From Volucribacter psittacicida (GTDB lineage Bacteria > Pseudomonadota > Gammaproteobacteria > Enterobacterales > Pasteurellaceae): 64,000 bases of DNA. The notes below the pieces were generated by a model. The model searched no databases. It saw only the letters and a program-made list of their open reading frames with translations, and had not been told where the DNA came from. The stretch spans positions 1 through 64,000 of the forward strand of contig NZ_SMFT01000001.1 in NCBI RefSeq assembly GCF_004339025.1, written 5' to 3'. The translations under genes and the position numbers were made by a program. Below, piece after piece: positions 51,789 through 62,845 of this stretch (the first letter of the stretch is position 1; each line of letters starts with the position of its first letter).

Positions 51789-52832
51789 TTAATCAGCTTG
51801 CTTTACCTCTTTTAACCATTTTCTCACAATACGTTTTCCTTCTTCACTCGAACCAAATTTATGAAAGTCAAAATCAATGAGTTTTAATTGGCTTGGATCG
51901 ATAGAATTTGGTGGGACTTGTGCATTCATATTCGCTGGAATTTGATAAGCACCCGCTTCACGCCAAGGCAGTTCTTGAGCTTCCACACTCAATACCCAAT
52001 CCACGAGTAATTTAGCGTTATCAAGATTTCTTGCCCCTTTGATAATACTTAATCCCCCTAAGGCATAACCGTCGCCCTCACAAGGCAATACGCTGACAAT
52101 AGGCGCACCTTTATCTTTTTCTATTTGGTAATCATGCAAATAACCGATTGCAATAGCAGTTTCGCCTCGAGAAAGACTATTGGTCACCATACTGCTTTTA
52201 CCATAATAGGGAATACTGGTATTTAATTGTTTAAGGTAATCAAAGGCACGATCTTCGCCCCAAAGTTGCATTAAGGTGGCAATAAAATTATAACTGGTGC
52301 CAGAAACTTGAGGATCGGCTAATAAAATCTCACCTTTTAAGCGAGGATCAAGTAAATCTCGCCAACATTTTGGATATTGATTTTGTTCAAAGCCAAGTTT
52401 AGCCATTTTTTCTGTATTTATGCCAATGGCTAAGATCAGCATATAAATAACAGAAGTATAATCGCCATATTGTGCCATTAAGTTATTAAATTGTGGCATG
52501 ATTTGTGTTTGTAAAGGAGAGCGATAAGCCTCAAGTAAACCAAGATCAGCTGCTTGCAAATGAGGTTCAATGGTGCCACCAAGCCAAACATCAGCCTGAG
52601 GATTATTTTGTTCAGCTTTAATTCGGCTTAAAATTGCCCCTGTACCATTTCTAATAAATTTTGTTTCAACGTCATATTTATCCGAGAAAGTCTTTAATAC
52701 TTTTTCGCAAGCCTCTTGTTGCAAGGTGCAATAGACAGTTAATTTTCCTTTCGCTATGGCGTGATTGTTGATGAATAAAAGGCTTGAGGCTAAGGTTAAA
52801 GCAGTGGCTAGCGGTTTGATGGTGTTTTTCAT
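51789..52832 (-). CDS. AfuA-like periplasmic substrate-binding protein (orphan)
   Basis: This 347-residue ABC-transporter binding protein has a signal peptide of about 27 residues (cleavage after AIA). The mature start is GKLTVYCTLQQEACEKVL. RNGTGAILSRIKAE, NNPQADVWLGGT and LGGLSIIKGARNLDNAKL match the AfuA/FbpA-type group. AfuA of Actinobacillus was first called an iron binder and later shown to bind hexose phosphates. No permease or ATPase gene (AfuB, AfuC) is adjacent, so it must use components encoded elsewhere or be a remnant. Its position beside a UhpT-like carrier and galT favours a sugar-phosphate ligand. That is inference. Confidence 0.75.
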   Translation of the reverse strand: MKNTIKPLATALTLASSLLFINNHAIAKGKLTVYCTLQQEACEKVLKTFSDKYDVETKFIRNGTGAILSRIKAEQNNPQADVWLGGTIEPHLQAADLGLLEAYRSPLQTQIMPQFNNLMAQYGDYTSVIYMLILAIGINTEKMAKLGFEQNQYPKCWRDLLDPRLKGEILLADPQVSGTSYNFIATLMQLWGEDRAFDYLKQLNTSIPYYGKSSMVTNSLSRGETAIAIGYLHDYQIEKDKGAPIVSVLPCEGDGYALGGLSIIKGARNLDNAKLLVDWVLSVEAQELPWREAGAYQIPANMNAQVPPNSIDPSQLKLIDFDFHKFGSSEEGKRIVRKWLKEVKQAD

Positions 52833-53004
52833 TGGTTGATTCCTGTAGGTTAGGTTAATTTTAGATATATGGTTATAACAATTTTTATTATGAACTTAGT
52901 AAAGAGAATGTTCTAAAATTGTTGTGATTAGAGTATAAGCAAAATAAATGAGAAGTAAAATGATTATTGATGGAATAGTTCTTGGATTATTGTGGTAGCC
53001 TTCT
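52833..53004. other. Upstream region of the AfuA-like gene
   Basis: This AT-rich, non-coding sequence should contain the promoter for the binding-protein gene on the minus strand. I did not find a convincing -35/-10 pair or a Fur box by eye. Confidence 0.4.
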
Positions 53005-53118
53005 AAAGTGCAGTTATTTTTAATTTTTTCCAAAAATTTGAATCTTGTTTTCTCTTAAAAAATTACGTCAAGTCGGAGAAATAACAGCCAAAAAAATCTT
53101 AAAACCAACCGCACTTTA
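53005..53118. repeat. USS-bounded repeat, shortened relative of the element at 34002
   Basis: It begins with AAAGTGCAGT (a one-base USS variant) and ATTTTTTCCAAAAAT, as at 34002-34040. It then has GTCGGAGAAATAA, as at 34221, and ends with an ACCGCACTT uptake signal. The middle of the longer element is missing. Confidence 0.5.
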
Positions 53119-53130
53119 AACAAGTGCGGT
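53108..53130 (-). terminator. USS-pair terminator after cmoB
   Basis: ACCGCACTT (53108-53116) and AAGTGCGGT (53122-53130) form a nine-base stem with a five-base loop. It lies about 35 bases past the cmoB stop. Confidence 0.8.
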
Positions 53131-53164
53131 CAGTTTTTCAATAATTTTTCTGCCAAGATCCTTC

Positions 53165-54130
53165 CTATTTATTCGCCAGAATGACCGCTCTTTTTGGGGC
53201 GGGGTAGCCTTCTATGGTTTTGCTATGATCCTGTGGATCGAGGAAGTCAATAAGGCTTTCATTTTCTAGCCATTCTGTTTTGCGTTGTTCGGCAAGAGAG
53301 GTTGTCGCTACATCAACACAACGAATATTGCGGAAACCGCATTTCGTCAGCCATTGGATTAAAGCCGGCACGGAAGGGATAAAATAGACATTTTTCATTT
53401 TGGCATAACGATCCATCGGCACTAATACATCATTTTGTCCGCCGTCAATGACTAGGGTTTCCAATATTAATTCGCCATTTTTGACCAGTTGATTTCTTAA
53501 TTGGCTCAGGTGATCAAGTGGGGATTTACGATGATAAAGTACTCCCATAGAAAACACGCTATCAAAGGCGGCGAGCGGCTGCATTTGTTCAATACCAAGC
53601 GGAATAAGGTTGGCTCGTCGATCATTGTTAAGCAATTTACGCACGGCTTCAAATTGACAAAGAAAAAGCTCGGTGGGATCTATGCCTACCACCATACTTG
53701 CTCCCTCGCCGATCATTCGCCACATATGGTAACCGCTACCACAGCCTACATCTAAAATAAGCCGATCCTGTAATGGGGTAAGGTGTGGTAATACCCGTTG
53801 CCATTTGAAATCTGAACGCCATTCACAATCAATATGGATACCATAAAGATGATAAGGGCCTTTACGCCAAGGCATAAGCTGTTTGAGATGGTGGATAATA
53901 CGTTGTTGCTCTCCTTGATTGAGGGCAAGTTGACGTTCTGCCTTGACTGAATTTTTTAGATCGATGTTATCCGCAGTGATTGTGGGTAAATGTTCAATAA
54001 TTTTGCACCATTTGGCGTAATCGCCATGGGTTTGTTGTTGCCATTGTTTGAGTTGTGCTGGCAGGGTTTCCAACCAAGCCGAGAGTGGCGAGGTAGCGAT
54101 TTGTTGGTAAAAAGGACGAAAATCAATCAT
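53165..54130 (-). CDS. cmoB: tRNA U34 carboxymethyltransferase
   Basis: CmoB transfers the carboxymethyl group from carboxy-SAM to 5-hydroxyuridine at the wobble base, yielding cmo5U. The 321-residue product has an N-terminal domain with [20 protein letters not shown] near 92-111. The Rossmann motif [14 protein letters not shown] is near 127. [14 protein letters not shown] near 195 is also characteristic. It works with CmoA, encoded just upstream. Confidence 0.96.
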   Translation of the reverse strand: MIDFRPFYQQIATSPLSAWLETLPAQLKQWQQQTHGDYAKWCKIIEHLPTITADNIDLKNSVKAERQLALNQGEQQRIIHHLKQLMPWRKGPYHLYGIHIDCEWRSDFKWQRVLPHLTPLQDRLILDVGCGSGYHMWRMIGEGASMVVGIDPTELFLCQFEAVRKLLNNDRRANLIPLGIEQMQPLAAFDSVFSMGVLYHRKSPLDHLSQLRNQLVKNGELILETLVIDGGQNDVLVPMDRYAKMKNVYFIPSVPALIQWLTKCGFRNIRCVDVATTSLAEQRKTEWLENESLIDFLDPQDHSKTIEGYPAPKRAVILANK

Positions 54131-54152
54131 AGTGAGTTATGTTATTAAAGGG

Positions 54153-54896
<744 letters not shown>

Positions 54897-55014
54897 CTAA
54901 AAAGTGCGGTCATTTTAGAAGATGTTTTTTAATTACACAAATAAATTTAATCTGTTTGAAATATCCGTTATAATCGCCCAATTATTTTTTGTGAAAACGT
55001 GAAAGGATTGGAAT

Positions 55015-56784
55015 ATGATGCGAACAGAATATTGTGGGGCGTTAAAACGTGCCGATATTGGCAAACAGGTTACCTTGAGTGGTTGGGTTCATCGTCGCCG
55101 TGATTTAGGGGGCTTAATTTTTATTGATATGCGTGATGTGAAAGGCATTGTGCAAGTTTGTTTTGATCCTAAATATCAACAAGCGTTAACCGCTGCCGCA
55201 GGATTACGCAATGAATATTGTATTCAAATCCAAGGGGAAGTGATTGCGCGTCCTGATAATCAAATTAATCCTAATATGGCGACAGGGGAAGTGGAAGTGT
55301 TAGCTCACCAGTTGCATATTTATAATGCTGCGGACGTGTTGCCATTAGATTTTAATCAGAATAATAGTGAAGAACAGCGTTTAAAATACCGTTATTTAGA
55401 TTTACGCCGTCCTGAAATGGCGGAGCGGTTAAAGACCCGAGCAAAAATTACCAGCTTTGTCCGCCGTTTTATGGACGATAATGGTTTCTTAGATATGGAA
55501 ACCCCAATGCTGACTAAAGCGACACCAGAAGGAGCAAGGGATTATCTTGTGCCAAGTCGGGTGCATAAAGGCAAGTTTTATGCTTTACCTCAATCGCCAC
55601 AGCTATTTAAGCAATTATTAATGATGTCAGGGTTTGATCGTTATTATCAAATTGTGAAATGTTTTCGTGATGAAGATTTGCGTGCGGATCGTCAACCTGA
55701 ATTTACCCAAATTGATGTGGAAACCTCTTTTTTAAGTGCGGAACAAGTGCGAGAAATGATGGAAAAAATGATCCACGATCTTTGGTTGGCGATTTTAAAT
55801 GTGGATTTGGGTAAGTTCCCTGTGATGACGTGGCAAGAGGCGATGCAACGCTATGGCTCGGATAAGCCTGATTTAAGAAATCCGTTAGAAATTATTGATG
55901 TGGCAGACTTGGTTAAACAGGTGGAATTTAAGGTATTTAATGCCCCAGCTAATGATCCTAATGGGCGTGTGGCGGTTATTCGTGTGCCAAATGGGGCGAG
56001 CATTACCCGTAAACAAATTGATGAATATACTCAATTTGTGGGGATTTATGGTGCGAAAGGCTTGGCGTGGTTAAAAGTCAATGAGCGTGCGGCTGGTTTA
56101 GCTGGTATCCAAAGCCCAGTGGCGAAATTTTTAAGCGAAGATATTATTTCACAAATTTTAGACCGCACTTCCGCACAAGATGGCGATATTTTATTCTTCG
56201 GGGCAGATAAATGGCAGATTGCTACTGACGCATTGGGGGCATTACGTTTGAAATTAGGGCGTGATCTTGGTTTAACTCAGCTTGATCAATGGTGTCCATT
56301 ATGGGTAATTGATTTCCCAATGTTTGAGCGTGATGAAGAGGGCAATTTAGCTGCTATGCACCACCCATTTACCTCGCCAAAAGATTTTACCCCAGATCAA
56401 TTAGAGGCAGATCCGACTCAAGCCGTTGCCAATGCTTATGATATGGTGATTAATGGTTATGAAGTAGGCGGTGGCTCGGTGCGGATTTTTGATCCGATTA
56501 TGCAACAAACTGTTTTCCGCATTTTGGGGATTGATGAACAGGAACAACGTGAAAAATTTGGCTTCTTACTTGATGCGTTAAAATTTGGTACGCCACCACA
56601 TGCGGGCTTGGCTTTTGGTCTTGATCGTTTAACGATGTTGTTGACGGGAACAGATAATATTCGTGATGTGATCGCTTTCCCGAAAACCACTGCTGCCGCT
56701 TGTTTGATGACAGAGGCACCAAGTGTAGCCAATCCACAAGCCTTAGCGGAACTTGCTATTCAAGTTAAGATAGAAAAAGAATAA
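55015..56784 (+). CDS. aspS: Aspartyl-tRNA synthetase
   Basis: This class IIb synthetase charges tRNA-Asp. The 589-residue product is the long bacterial form. The OB-fold anticodon-binding domain covers about 1-110 ([20 protein letters not shown]). Motif 2 ([18 protein letters not shown]) is near 218. The bacterial GAD insertion domain covers about 290-410, and motif 3 ([13 protein letters not shown]) is near 531. Of two adjacent ATGs (55015, 55018) the first has better spacing to AGGA. A USS lies within the gene near 56163. It is first of aspS-nudB-yebC. Confidence 0.97.
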   Translation: MMRTEYCGALKRADIGKQVTLSGWVHRRRDLGGLIFIDMRDVKGIVQVCFDPKYQQALTAAAGLRNEYCIQIQGEVIARPDNQINPNMATGEVEVLAHQLHIYNAADVLPLDFNQNNSEEQRLKYRYLDLRRPEMAERLKTRAKITSFVRRFMDDNGFLDMETPMLTKATPEGARDYLVPSRVHKGKFYALPQSPQLFKQLLMMSGFDRYYQIVKCFRDEDLRADRQPEFTQIDVETSFLSAEQVREMMEKMIHDLWLAILNVDLGKFPVMTWQEAMQRYGSDKPDLRNPLEIIDVADLVKQVEFKVFNAPANDPNGRVAVIRVPNGASITRKQIDEYTQFVGIYGAKGLAWLKVNERAAGLAGIQSPVAKFLSEDIISQILDRTSAQDGDILFFGADKWQIATDALGALRLKLGRDLGLTQLDQWCPLWVIDFPMFERDEEGNLAAMHHPFTSPKDFTPDQLEADPTQAVANAYDMVINGYEVGGGSVRIFDPIMQQTVFRILGIDEQEQREKFGFLLDALKFGTPPHAGLAFGLDRLTMLLTGTDNIRDVIAFPKTTAAACLMTEAPSVANPQALAELAIQVKIEKE

Positions 56785-56846
56785 GTCAATGAATTAGGAT
56801 AAGTGCAATGCTAAGAAAGTTCTTAGCTTGCACGCTTTTATAAGCA

Positions 56847-57293
56847 ATGAGTGAGAATTTTAAAAATCCTAAATCGGTGCTGGTGGTCGTTTATGCCGTT
56901 TCTACGGGCAAGGTATTGATGTTGCAACGTAAAGATGACCCCGATTTTTGGCAATCGGTATCAGGTAGCATTGAAACAGGTGAAACCGCTTGGCAGGCGG
57001 CACAACGTGAGGTTTGGGAAGAAATTGGCTTAACCGCAGAGGGGTTAATAGATTGCCAGCAAAGTGTGGAATTTGAAATTTTTCCCCAATTTCGGTATAA
57101 ATACGCACCTTATATTACCCATTGTTTAGAACATTGGTTTTTATTACCGCTGGCACAAGAAAGTGCGGTGAAATTGACAGAACATTTGTCTTACCAATGG
57201 TTGACGCCACAGGTGGCGGCGACATTAACCAAGTCTTGGAATAATGGTAAGGCGATTGAACAACTGCTCTCGTTAAACAATCAGGCTGTTTAG
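56847..57293 (+). CDS. nudB: Dihydroneopterin triphosphate diphosphatase
   Basis: NudB is a Nudix hydrolase that removes pyrophosphate from dihydroneopterin triphosphate in folate synthesis. The 148-residue product has a complete Nudix box near 39-60: it starts GSIETGETA and ends REVWEEIG, with the metal-binding glutamates present. Location between aspS and yebC matches the enteric nudB neighbourhood. The assignment of substrate rests on this context. A USS lies near 57161. Confidence 0.9.
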   Translation: MSENFKNPKSVLVVVYAVSTGKVLMLQRKDDPDFWQSVSGSIETGETAWQAAQREVWEEIGLTAEGLIDCQQSVEFEIFPQFRYKYAPYITHCLEHWFLLPLAQESAVKLTEHLSYQWLTPQVAATLTKSWNNGKAIEQLLSLNNQAV

Positions 57294-57337
57294 TGAGAAG
57301 AATTTAAATTATTTGATATATAAAGAGGAATGTTATT

Positions 57338-58078
57338 ATGGCAGGTCATAGTAAGTGGGCGAATATTAAACATCGTAAAGCCGCACAAGATGCACAACGT
57401 GGCAAAATTTTTACTAAATTAATTCGTGAATTGGTAACCGCGGCAAAATTAGGTGGTGGCGATGTTTCAGCTAATCCACGTTTGCGTACCGCTGTGGATA
57501 AGGCTTTATCCAGTAATATGACAAGAGATACCATTAATCGAGCTATTGAGCGTGGTGTAGGTGGTGGCGATGACACCAATATGGAAACGCGTGTTTATGA
57601 AGGCTATGGACCGGGCGGTACAGCGGTGATGGTGGAATGTTTAAGTGATAATGCCAACCGTACTATTTCACAAGTTCGTCCAAGTTTTACCAAATGTGGT
57701 GGTAACTTAGGTACTGAGGGGTCAGTAGGCTATTTATTTAGCAAAAAGGGCTTAATTTTAATTACCAACGCTGATGAAGATAGTTTAACCGAAGCTGCGA
57801 TTGAAGCTGGAGCTGACGATATTCAACCCCAAGAAGATGGTAGCTTTGAAATTTACACCGCTTGGGAAGATTTGGGCGATGTGCGTGATGCCATTCAAGC
57901 CGCAGGCTTTAAAATTGAGTCGGCAGATGTTACAATGATTCCTTCTACTACGGTAGAGTTGGATGCAGAAACGGCACCAAAACTCCTTCGTTTAATTGAT
58001 ATGCTAGAAGATTGTGATGATGTACAAAATGTTTATCACAATGGCGAAATTAGCGAAGAAGTTGCCGCCTTGCTATAA
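57338..58078 (+). CDS. yebC: YebC/PmpR-family regulatory protein
   Basis: YebC proteins have been described as DNA-binding regulators and, more recently, as ribosome-associated factors helping translation of difficult proline-containing motifs. The 246-residue product starts with the invariant [17 protein letters not shown]. It keeps [14 protein letters not shown] and the [17 protein letters not shown] motif near 87-103. The length is standard, and the position before ruvC is conserved. Confidence 0.95.
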   Translation: MAGHSKWANIKHRKAAQDAQRGKIFTKLIRELVTAAKLGGGDVSANPRLRTAVDKALSSNMTRDTINRAIERGVGGGDDTNMETRVYEGYGPGGTAVMVECLSDNANRTISQVRPSFTKCGGNLGTEGSVGYLFSKKGLILITNADEDSLTEAAIEAGADDIQPQEDGSFEIYTAWEDLGDVRDAIQAAGFKIESADVTMIPSTTVELDAETAPKLLRLIDMLEDCDDVQNVYHNGEISEEVAALL

Positions 58079-58108
58079 AATAATCATTCATAATAACAAG
58101 GAGTAATG

Positions 58109-58546
58109 ATGAAATTAACAAAATTTGTACCTGTATTATTAGCTTCAGCAGTATTAGCCGCTTGTGCTCAAGATCCTGTGAAAGTGATTGAAAAAGCAGA
58201 TGAGCAAGGTGTAAATAAAGTGGTTGCTTATAACTGTGGTGCAGATAATAATACCTCTATGGTGGTAACTTATTCTTTCGTGGGCGAAAATGCGAAAACG
58301 GCGAAAGTATTATTAAATAATCAACCGATCCAAGATACCTTTGTGCGTAATCCAAAAAATGATGATTTCGCACAATTCGTAACAGTTGCAGGAGATTATA
58401 CCTTAAATATTGATAATGGTTTATCCGCAAGCAATTATGCGACTATCCCTGCAATTATGTTATTTAATAATACCGCTAAAGCAGACAATATTTTAGCGAA
58501 AAATTGTCAAATTGATGTGAGTGTTACTGCACAATTAAATCAATAA
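58109..58546 (+). CDS. Small putative lipoprotein of unknown function
   Basis: This 145-residue protein has a lipoprotein signal peptide and lipobox (VLAAC, lipidated Cys at about 19). The mature part has two further cysteines, in AYNCGADNN and near the C-terminus in KNCQID, which could form a disulfide, and mostly beta-strand-like sequence. Short length, YNCG near the start and a late Cys recall MliC-type lysozyme inhibitors, but this is only a resemblance. The second of two ATGs (58109) is favoured by AAGGAG spacing. It lies between yebC and ruvC. Confidence 0.75.
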   Translation: MKLTKFVPVLLASAVLAACAQDPVKVIEKADEQGVNKVVAYNCGADNNTSMVVTYSFVGENAKTAKVLLNNQPIQDTFVRNPKNDDFAQFVTVAGDYTLNIDNGLSASNYATIPAIMLFNNTAKADNILAKNCQIDVSVTAQLNQ

Positions 58547-58566
58547 TTAATGAAAATGGAATAAGT

Positions 58567-59139
58567 ATGAGCATTATTCTAGGCATTGATCCCGGTTCAA
58601 GAATAACGGGTTATGGCGTGATCCGACAACAGAAAAACCAGCTCTTTTATCTCGGTAGTGGTGTTATTCGCACTCAAGCAGAGGATTTACCCACCAGATT
58701 AAAACGCATTTATGCGGGCGTTAGTGAAATTATTATGCAATTTCAGCCCGATTGTTTTGCCATTGAACAGGTTTTTATGGCGAAAAATGCGGATTCCGCT
58801 TTAAAACTTGGGCAAGCTCGTGGTACGGCTATTGTGGCTGCGGTTAATCATCAACTGCCTGTCTTTGAATATGCTGCTCGTTTAGTCAAACAAACTGTGG
58901 TGGGGATAGGTTCTGCGGATAAAGTGCAAGTACAACATATGGTCAGCAAGATTTTAAACCTAACAAGCCAGCCACAGGCCGATGCCGCTGATGCTTTGGC
59001 TATCGCCATCACTCATGCCAATACCATTCAACACTCATTGTCTATTTCTCAGGCTTTAACCAGCACCAGAACACAGGATAATATCAACACCTTATTAAAA
59101 ACCCGATATAGCCGAGGTCGGTTTAGGTTGAAATCTTAA
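58567..59139 (+). CDS. ruvC: Holliday junction resolvase RuvC
   Basis: RuvC cleaves Holliday junctions in homologous recombination. The 190-residue product has the catalytic acidic residues in [12 protein letters not shown] (Asp7), IEQVF (Glu near 67) and [12 protein letters not shown] (Asp near 139 and 142). ruvA and ruvB do not follow. The threonine operon begins instead. Confidence 0.97.
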   Translation: MSIILGIDPGSRITGYGVIRQQKNQLFYLGSGVIRTQAEDLPTRLKRIYAGVSEIIMQFQPDCFAIEQVFMAKNADSALKLGQARGTAIVAAVNHQLPVFEYAARLVKQTVVGIGSADKVQVQHMVSKILNLTSQPQADAADALAIAITHANTIQHSLSISQALTSTRTQDNINTLLKTRYSRGRFRLKS

Positions 59140-59167
59140 GATTTTTGCTTAAATTTATGATTTTTCA

Positions 59168-59196
59168 TTGACAACCACCTAAATTTTAGGTATTTC
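59168..59196 (+). promoter_or_regulatory. Candidate thr operon promoter
   Basis: A perfect -35 TTGACA (59168-59173) is followed after 17 bases by TATTTC (59191-59196), a weak -10. It lies 38 bases before the leader-peptide ATG. Confidence 0.5.
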
Positions 59197-59234
59197 TAAA
59201 CACATTCGATTTTTGATGAAAAAATAATGTAAAA

Positions 59235-59303
59235 ATGAACCGCACTTTTATTCGTACCACCACCATTATTATGATGACCATTATTATTAGTGGGGCGGGC
59301 TAG
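59235..59303 (+). CDS. thrL: thr operon leader peptide
   Basis: This 22-codon open frame has five threonine and seven isoleucine codons, three of the threonines consecutive (ACC ACC ACC), and ends Ser-Gly-Ala-Gly-stop. That mirrors the Thr/Ile-rich E. coli thrL and its terminal Gly-Ala-Gly. Scarcity of charged tRNA-Thr or tRNA-Ile would stall the ribosome here and prevent the downstream terminator from forming. The first codons (AAC CGC ACT TTT) coincide with a USS. The Shine-Dalgarno is weak. Confidence 0.9.
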   Translation: MNRTFIRTTTIIMMTIIISGAG

Positions 59304-59352
59304 TGCGTAAAACCATATTCACGAAACCCGCATAATAAATGCGGGTTTTTTT
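59295..59352 (+). promoter_or_regulatory. thr attenuator (terminator and antiterminator)
   Basis: AAACCCGCAT (59324-59333) pairs with ATGCGGGTTT (59339-59348), followed by T residues: an intrinsic terminator. GCGGG at 59295-59299, in the last codons of the leader peptide, can instead pair with CCCGC at 59327-59331 and block it. A ribosome finishing the peptide would cover GCGGG and allow termination. A stalled one would leave it free. Confidence 0.85.
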
Positions 59353-59393
59353 ATAAATATTATTCATTAATTTATAATCCACAGGAGAACAAC

Positions 59394-61859
59394 ATGAAAG
59401 TTTTAAAATTTGGTGGGACCTCTTTAGCCAATCCCGAGCGTTTTTTGCAGGCAGCCCAGTTGATCGAGCAGGCACATTTAGCCGAACAAGCAGCCGCCGT
59501 ATTATCAGCCCCGGCTAAAATTACTAACCACCTTGTTGCCCTTTCTGAAAAAGCCCCTCTTAATCAACCAACCGATTTACATATCAGCGAAGCGTTAGAG
59601 ATTTTTTATAATATTATCAATGGATTATATGAAAAAAATAATAAGTTTGATTTAGTAGGCACAAGAAAAATTATCGATCAGGAATTTGCACAAATTAATG
59701 AATTATTAGCACAAATGCAACAAACGGGGCAATGTCCTGATGCGGTAAAAGCCACCATAGATTCCCGTGGCGAGAAACTTTCTATTGTGATGATGAAAGC
59801 CTGGTTTGAGGCTTGTGGCTATCAAGTTACCTTGATTAACCCTGTGGAAAAATTATTGGCTTATGGCAGTTATTTAGAATCTTCTGTGGATATTGAGATT
59901 TCAACCCAACGTATTCAAGCGGAAACCATTCCTGCGAAAAATGTGGTGTTAATGCCTGGATTTACCGCAGGGAATGAACAAGGGGAGTTAGTGTTATTAG
60001 GACGCAATGGCTCGGATTATTCTGCCGCTTGTTTAGCCGCTTGCTTGCAAGCCTCGGTGTGTGAAATTTGGACGGACGTTGACGGCGTTTATACTTGCGA
60101 TCCACGTTTAGTACCTGATGCAAGATTATTATCAAGTTTAACTTATCACGAAGCGATGGAGCTGTCTTATTTTGGGGCAAAAGTGATCCACCCTCGTACC
60201 ATTGGGCCATTGGTACAAACGAATATTCCTTGCTTAATCAAGAATACGGGCAATCCAACAGCGGCAGGAACAGTGATTAATGCCAATGTGGTTTCTGAAC
60301 AGTTGCAAGTGAAAGGCATTACTAATCTTGATAATTTATCTATGTTTAATGTGTCTGGGCCGGGTATGCAAGGTATGGTGGGTATGGCGGCTCGTGTATT
60401 TTCTACTATGTCAAAAGCCAATGTATCCGTAATTTTAATTACTCAATCTTCATCGGAATATAGTATTAGTTTTTGTGTACCAACTAAATTGACAGAAGTC
60501 GCCTTGAACGCTTTAAATCAAGAGTTTGCCCAAGAACTTACATCACAACAGCTTGAGCCAGTGGAAGTGATTAAAGATTTATCCATTATTTCAGTGGTGG
60601 GCGATGGTATGCGTCAAAGTAAAGGTATTGCTGCACGTTTCTTCACAGCGTTAGCTCAATCAAATATTAGTATTGTTGCCATTGCACAAGGATCTTCTGA
60701 GCGTTCAATTTCTGCGGTTGTGGCACAAAATAAAGCGATAGAGGCAGTGAAAGCTACGCATCAAGCCTTGTTTAATAATAAAAAAGTGGTGGATATTTTT
60801 CTTGTAGGCGTTGGCGGCGTTGGCGGCGAATTAATTGAACAAATTAAAAACCAGAAGCAATATTTAGCAGGAAAAGATATTGAAATTCGTGTTTGTGCTT
60901 TAGCTAATTCTAATAAAATGTTGTTAGATGAAAACGGTTTAGACTTAACCCATTGGCAACAAGATTTAGACAACGCCACTCAACCCTCAGATTTTGATGT
61001 TCTATTATCTTTTATTAAATTACATCATGTGGTTAATCCTGTTTTTGTGGATTGCACCTCGGCGGATTCAGTAGCAAGCCTTTATGCTCGTGCGTTAAAA
61101 GAGGGCTTTCACGTGGTTACCCCAAATAAAAAAGCCAATACCAGAGAATTAGCCTATTATCAATTATTGCGTGATAATGCCCGCCGTAATCAACGTAAGT
61201 TTTTATATGATACCAATGTGGGAGCGGGGTTACCTGTGATTGAAAACTTGCAAAATTTATTAGCGGCAGGTGATGAACTTGAGCGATTTAACGGTATTTT
61301 ATCGGGATCATTGTCTTTTATTTTTGGTAAATTAGAAGAGGGAATGAGCTTATCGCAAGTGACGGCGTTAGCCAGAGAAAAAGGTTTTACCGAGCCAGAT
61401 CCGCGTGATGATTTATCTGGACAAGATGTGGCACGTAAATTGCTCATTTTAGCCAGAGAAAGTGGCTTGAATTTAGAGCTTAGCGATGTAGAAGTGGAAG
61501 GCGTGTTACCCGCAGGATTTGCCGAGGGGAAATCGGTAGAGGAATTTATGGCAATGTTGCCACAGCTTGATGCAGAATTTAGTGCCAGAGTGGAAAACGC
61601 CAAAGCCGCAGGCAAAGTTTTGCGTTATGTGGGGCAAATTGAACAGGGTAAGTGCAAGGTATCTATTGTGGAAGTGGATAGCGATGATCCTTTATACAAA
61701 GTGAAAAATGGCGAAAATGCTTTAGCATTTTACACTCGCTATTACCAGCCTATTCCATTATTATTGCGTGGTTATGGCGCAGGCAATGCAGTAACCGCAG
61801 CAGGGATTTTTGCTGATATTTTAAGAACATTACAAAGTAATGGAGGAATCAATGGTTAG
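59394..61859 (+). CDS. thrA: Bifunctional aspartokinase I / homoserine dehydrogenase I
   Basis: ThrA catalyses the first and third steps from aspartate to threonine. The 821-residue product has the aspartokinase domain at about 1-290, starting [13 protein letters not shown] with the catalytic Lys. Two regulatory ACT-type segments cover about 310-460, where threonine binds for feedback inhibition. The NAD(P)-dependent homoserine dehydrogenase covers about 465-821, with [14 protein letters not shown] near 474. Length equals that of E. coli ThrA. Controlled by the upstream attenuator. It overlaps thrB by eight bases. Confidence 0.97.
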   Translation: MKVLKFGGTSLANPERFLQAAQLIEQAHLAEQAAAVLSAPAKITNHLVALSEKAPLNQPTDLHISEALEIFYNIINGLYEKNNKFDLVGTRKIIDQEFAQINELLAQMQQTGQCPDAVKATIDSRGEKLSIVMMKAWFEACGYQVTLINPVEKLLAYGSYLESSVDIEISTQRIQAETIPAKNVVLMPGFTAGNEQGELVLLGRNGSDYSAACLAACLQASVCEIWTDVDGVYTCDPRLVPDARLLSSLTYHEAMELSYFGAKVIHPRTIGPLVQTNIPCLIKNTGNPTAAGTVINANVVSEQLQVKGITNLDNLSMFNVSGPGMQGMVGMAARVFSTMSKANVSVILITQSSSEYSISFCVPTKLTEVALNALNQEFAQELTSQQLEPVEVIKDLSIISVVGDGMRQSKGIAARFFTALAQSNISIVAIAQGSSERSISAVVAQNKAIEAVKATHQALFNNKKVVDIFLVGVGGVGGELIEQIKNQKQYLAGKDIEIRVCALANSNKMLLDENGLDLTHWQQDLDNATQPSDFDVLLSFIKLHHVVNPVFVDCTSADSVASLYARALKEGFHVVTPNKKANTRELAYYQLLRDNARRNQRKFLYDTNVGAGLPVIENLQNLLAAGDELERFNGILSGSLSFIFGKLEEGMSLSQVTALAREKGFTEPDPRDDLSGQDVARKLLILARESGLNLELSDVEVEGVLPAGFAEGKSVEEFMAMLPQLDAEFSARVENAKAAGKVLRYVGQIEQGKCKVSIVEVDSDDPLYKVKNGENALAFYTRYYQPIPLLLRGYGAGNAVTAAGIFADILRTLQSNGGING

Positions 61860-62796
61860 AATTTATGCCCCAGCCTCTAGTGCAAATATTAGTGTGGGTT
61901 TTGATACGTTAGGGGCGGCGATTTCCCCTATTGATGGTTCTTTGCTTGGCGATGTGGTACAAATTGAGCCGATTGCCCAAGGCTTTGAGTTGGATTCTGT
62001 GGGCTATTTTGTGCGTAAGTTACCCAAAGAGCCACAAAAAAATATTGTTTATCAAGCCTATGTCTTATTTAGTGAACGCTTGAAATTACGCAATGTTAAA
62101 GTGAAACCCTTACGCCTAACCTTAGAAAAAAATATGCCTATTGGTTCAGGGCTTGGTTCTAGTGCTTGTTCCATTGTGGCGGCGTTAGTGGCATTAAATC
62201 AATTTCATCAACAGCCTTTTTCTAAGATGGAATTATTAGAAATGATGGGCGAATTAGAAGGGCGTATTTCGGGATCTATTCATTACGATAATGTTGCGCC
62301 TTGTTATCTTGGCGGCGTGCAATTAATGGTGCAATCCTTAGGCAATATTTGTCAAACCTTACCTTTTTTTGATGATTGGTATTGGGTCCTGGCTTATCCA
62401 GGGATTGAAGTGTCCACAGCGGAAGCCAGAGCCATTTTGCCAAAACAATATACACGGCAAGATGTGATTGCTCATGGTCGCCATTTAGGCAGTTTTGTGC
62501 ATGCTTGCCATACTCAACAAGCCGCATTGGCAGCATTAATGATGCAAGATGTGATTGCTGAACCTTATCGTGAGGCTTTATTGCCTCATTTTGCCGAAGT
62601 GAAACAGGCAACCCGAGATCTTGGCGCATTAGCTACGGGCATTTCAGGCTCAGGCCCAACCATTTTTTCCATTGCCCCTGATTTGGCACATGCGAGCCGT
62701 TTAGCCAATTATTTAGAACAGCATTATTTACAAAATAACGAGGGCTTTGTGCATATTTGTAAAGTGGATAATGCGGGGGCAAGAGAATTGTCCTAA
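61852..62796 (+). CDS. thrB: Homoserine kinase
   Basis: ThrB phosphorylates homoserine. It is a GHMP-superfamily kinase of 314 residues. I chose the ATG at 61852, because GGAGG lies five bases upstream and the protein then starts [18 protein letters not shown], as in E. coli. The ATP-binding [12 protein letters not shown] motif is near 91, and the C-terminal [10 protein letters not shown] near 266. The start lies inside the end of thrA. Confidence 0.97.
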   Translation: MVRIYAPASSANISVGFDTLGAAISPIDGSLLGDVVQIEPIAQGFELDSVGYFVRKLPKEPQKNIVYQAYVLFSERLKLRNVKVKPLRLTLEKNMPIGSGLGSSACSIVAALVALNQFHQQPFSKMELLEMMGELEGRISGSIHYDNVAPCYLGGVQLMVQSLGNICQTLPFFDDWYWVLAYPGIEVSTAEARAILPKQYTRQDVIAHGRHLGSFVHACHTQQAALAALMMQDVIAEPYREALLPHFAEVKQATRDLGALATGISGSGPTIFSIAPDLAHASRLANYLEQHYLQNNEGFVHICKVDNAGARELS

Positions 62797-62845
62797 ATCA
62801 GATTACAGGTATAATAAACAATTATTTTAAGTATGGACTAACACA

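Noticed and set aside
59287-59475. A 62-codon minus-strand frame over the start of thrA
   Set aside because: It is antisense to the thr attenuator and the thrA start, which have strong independent support.
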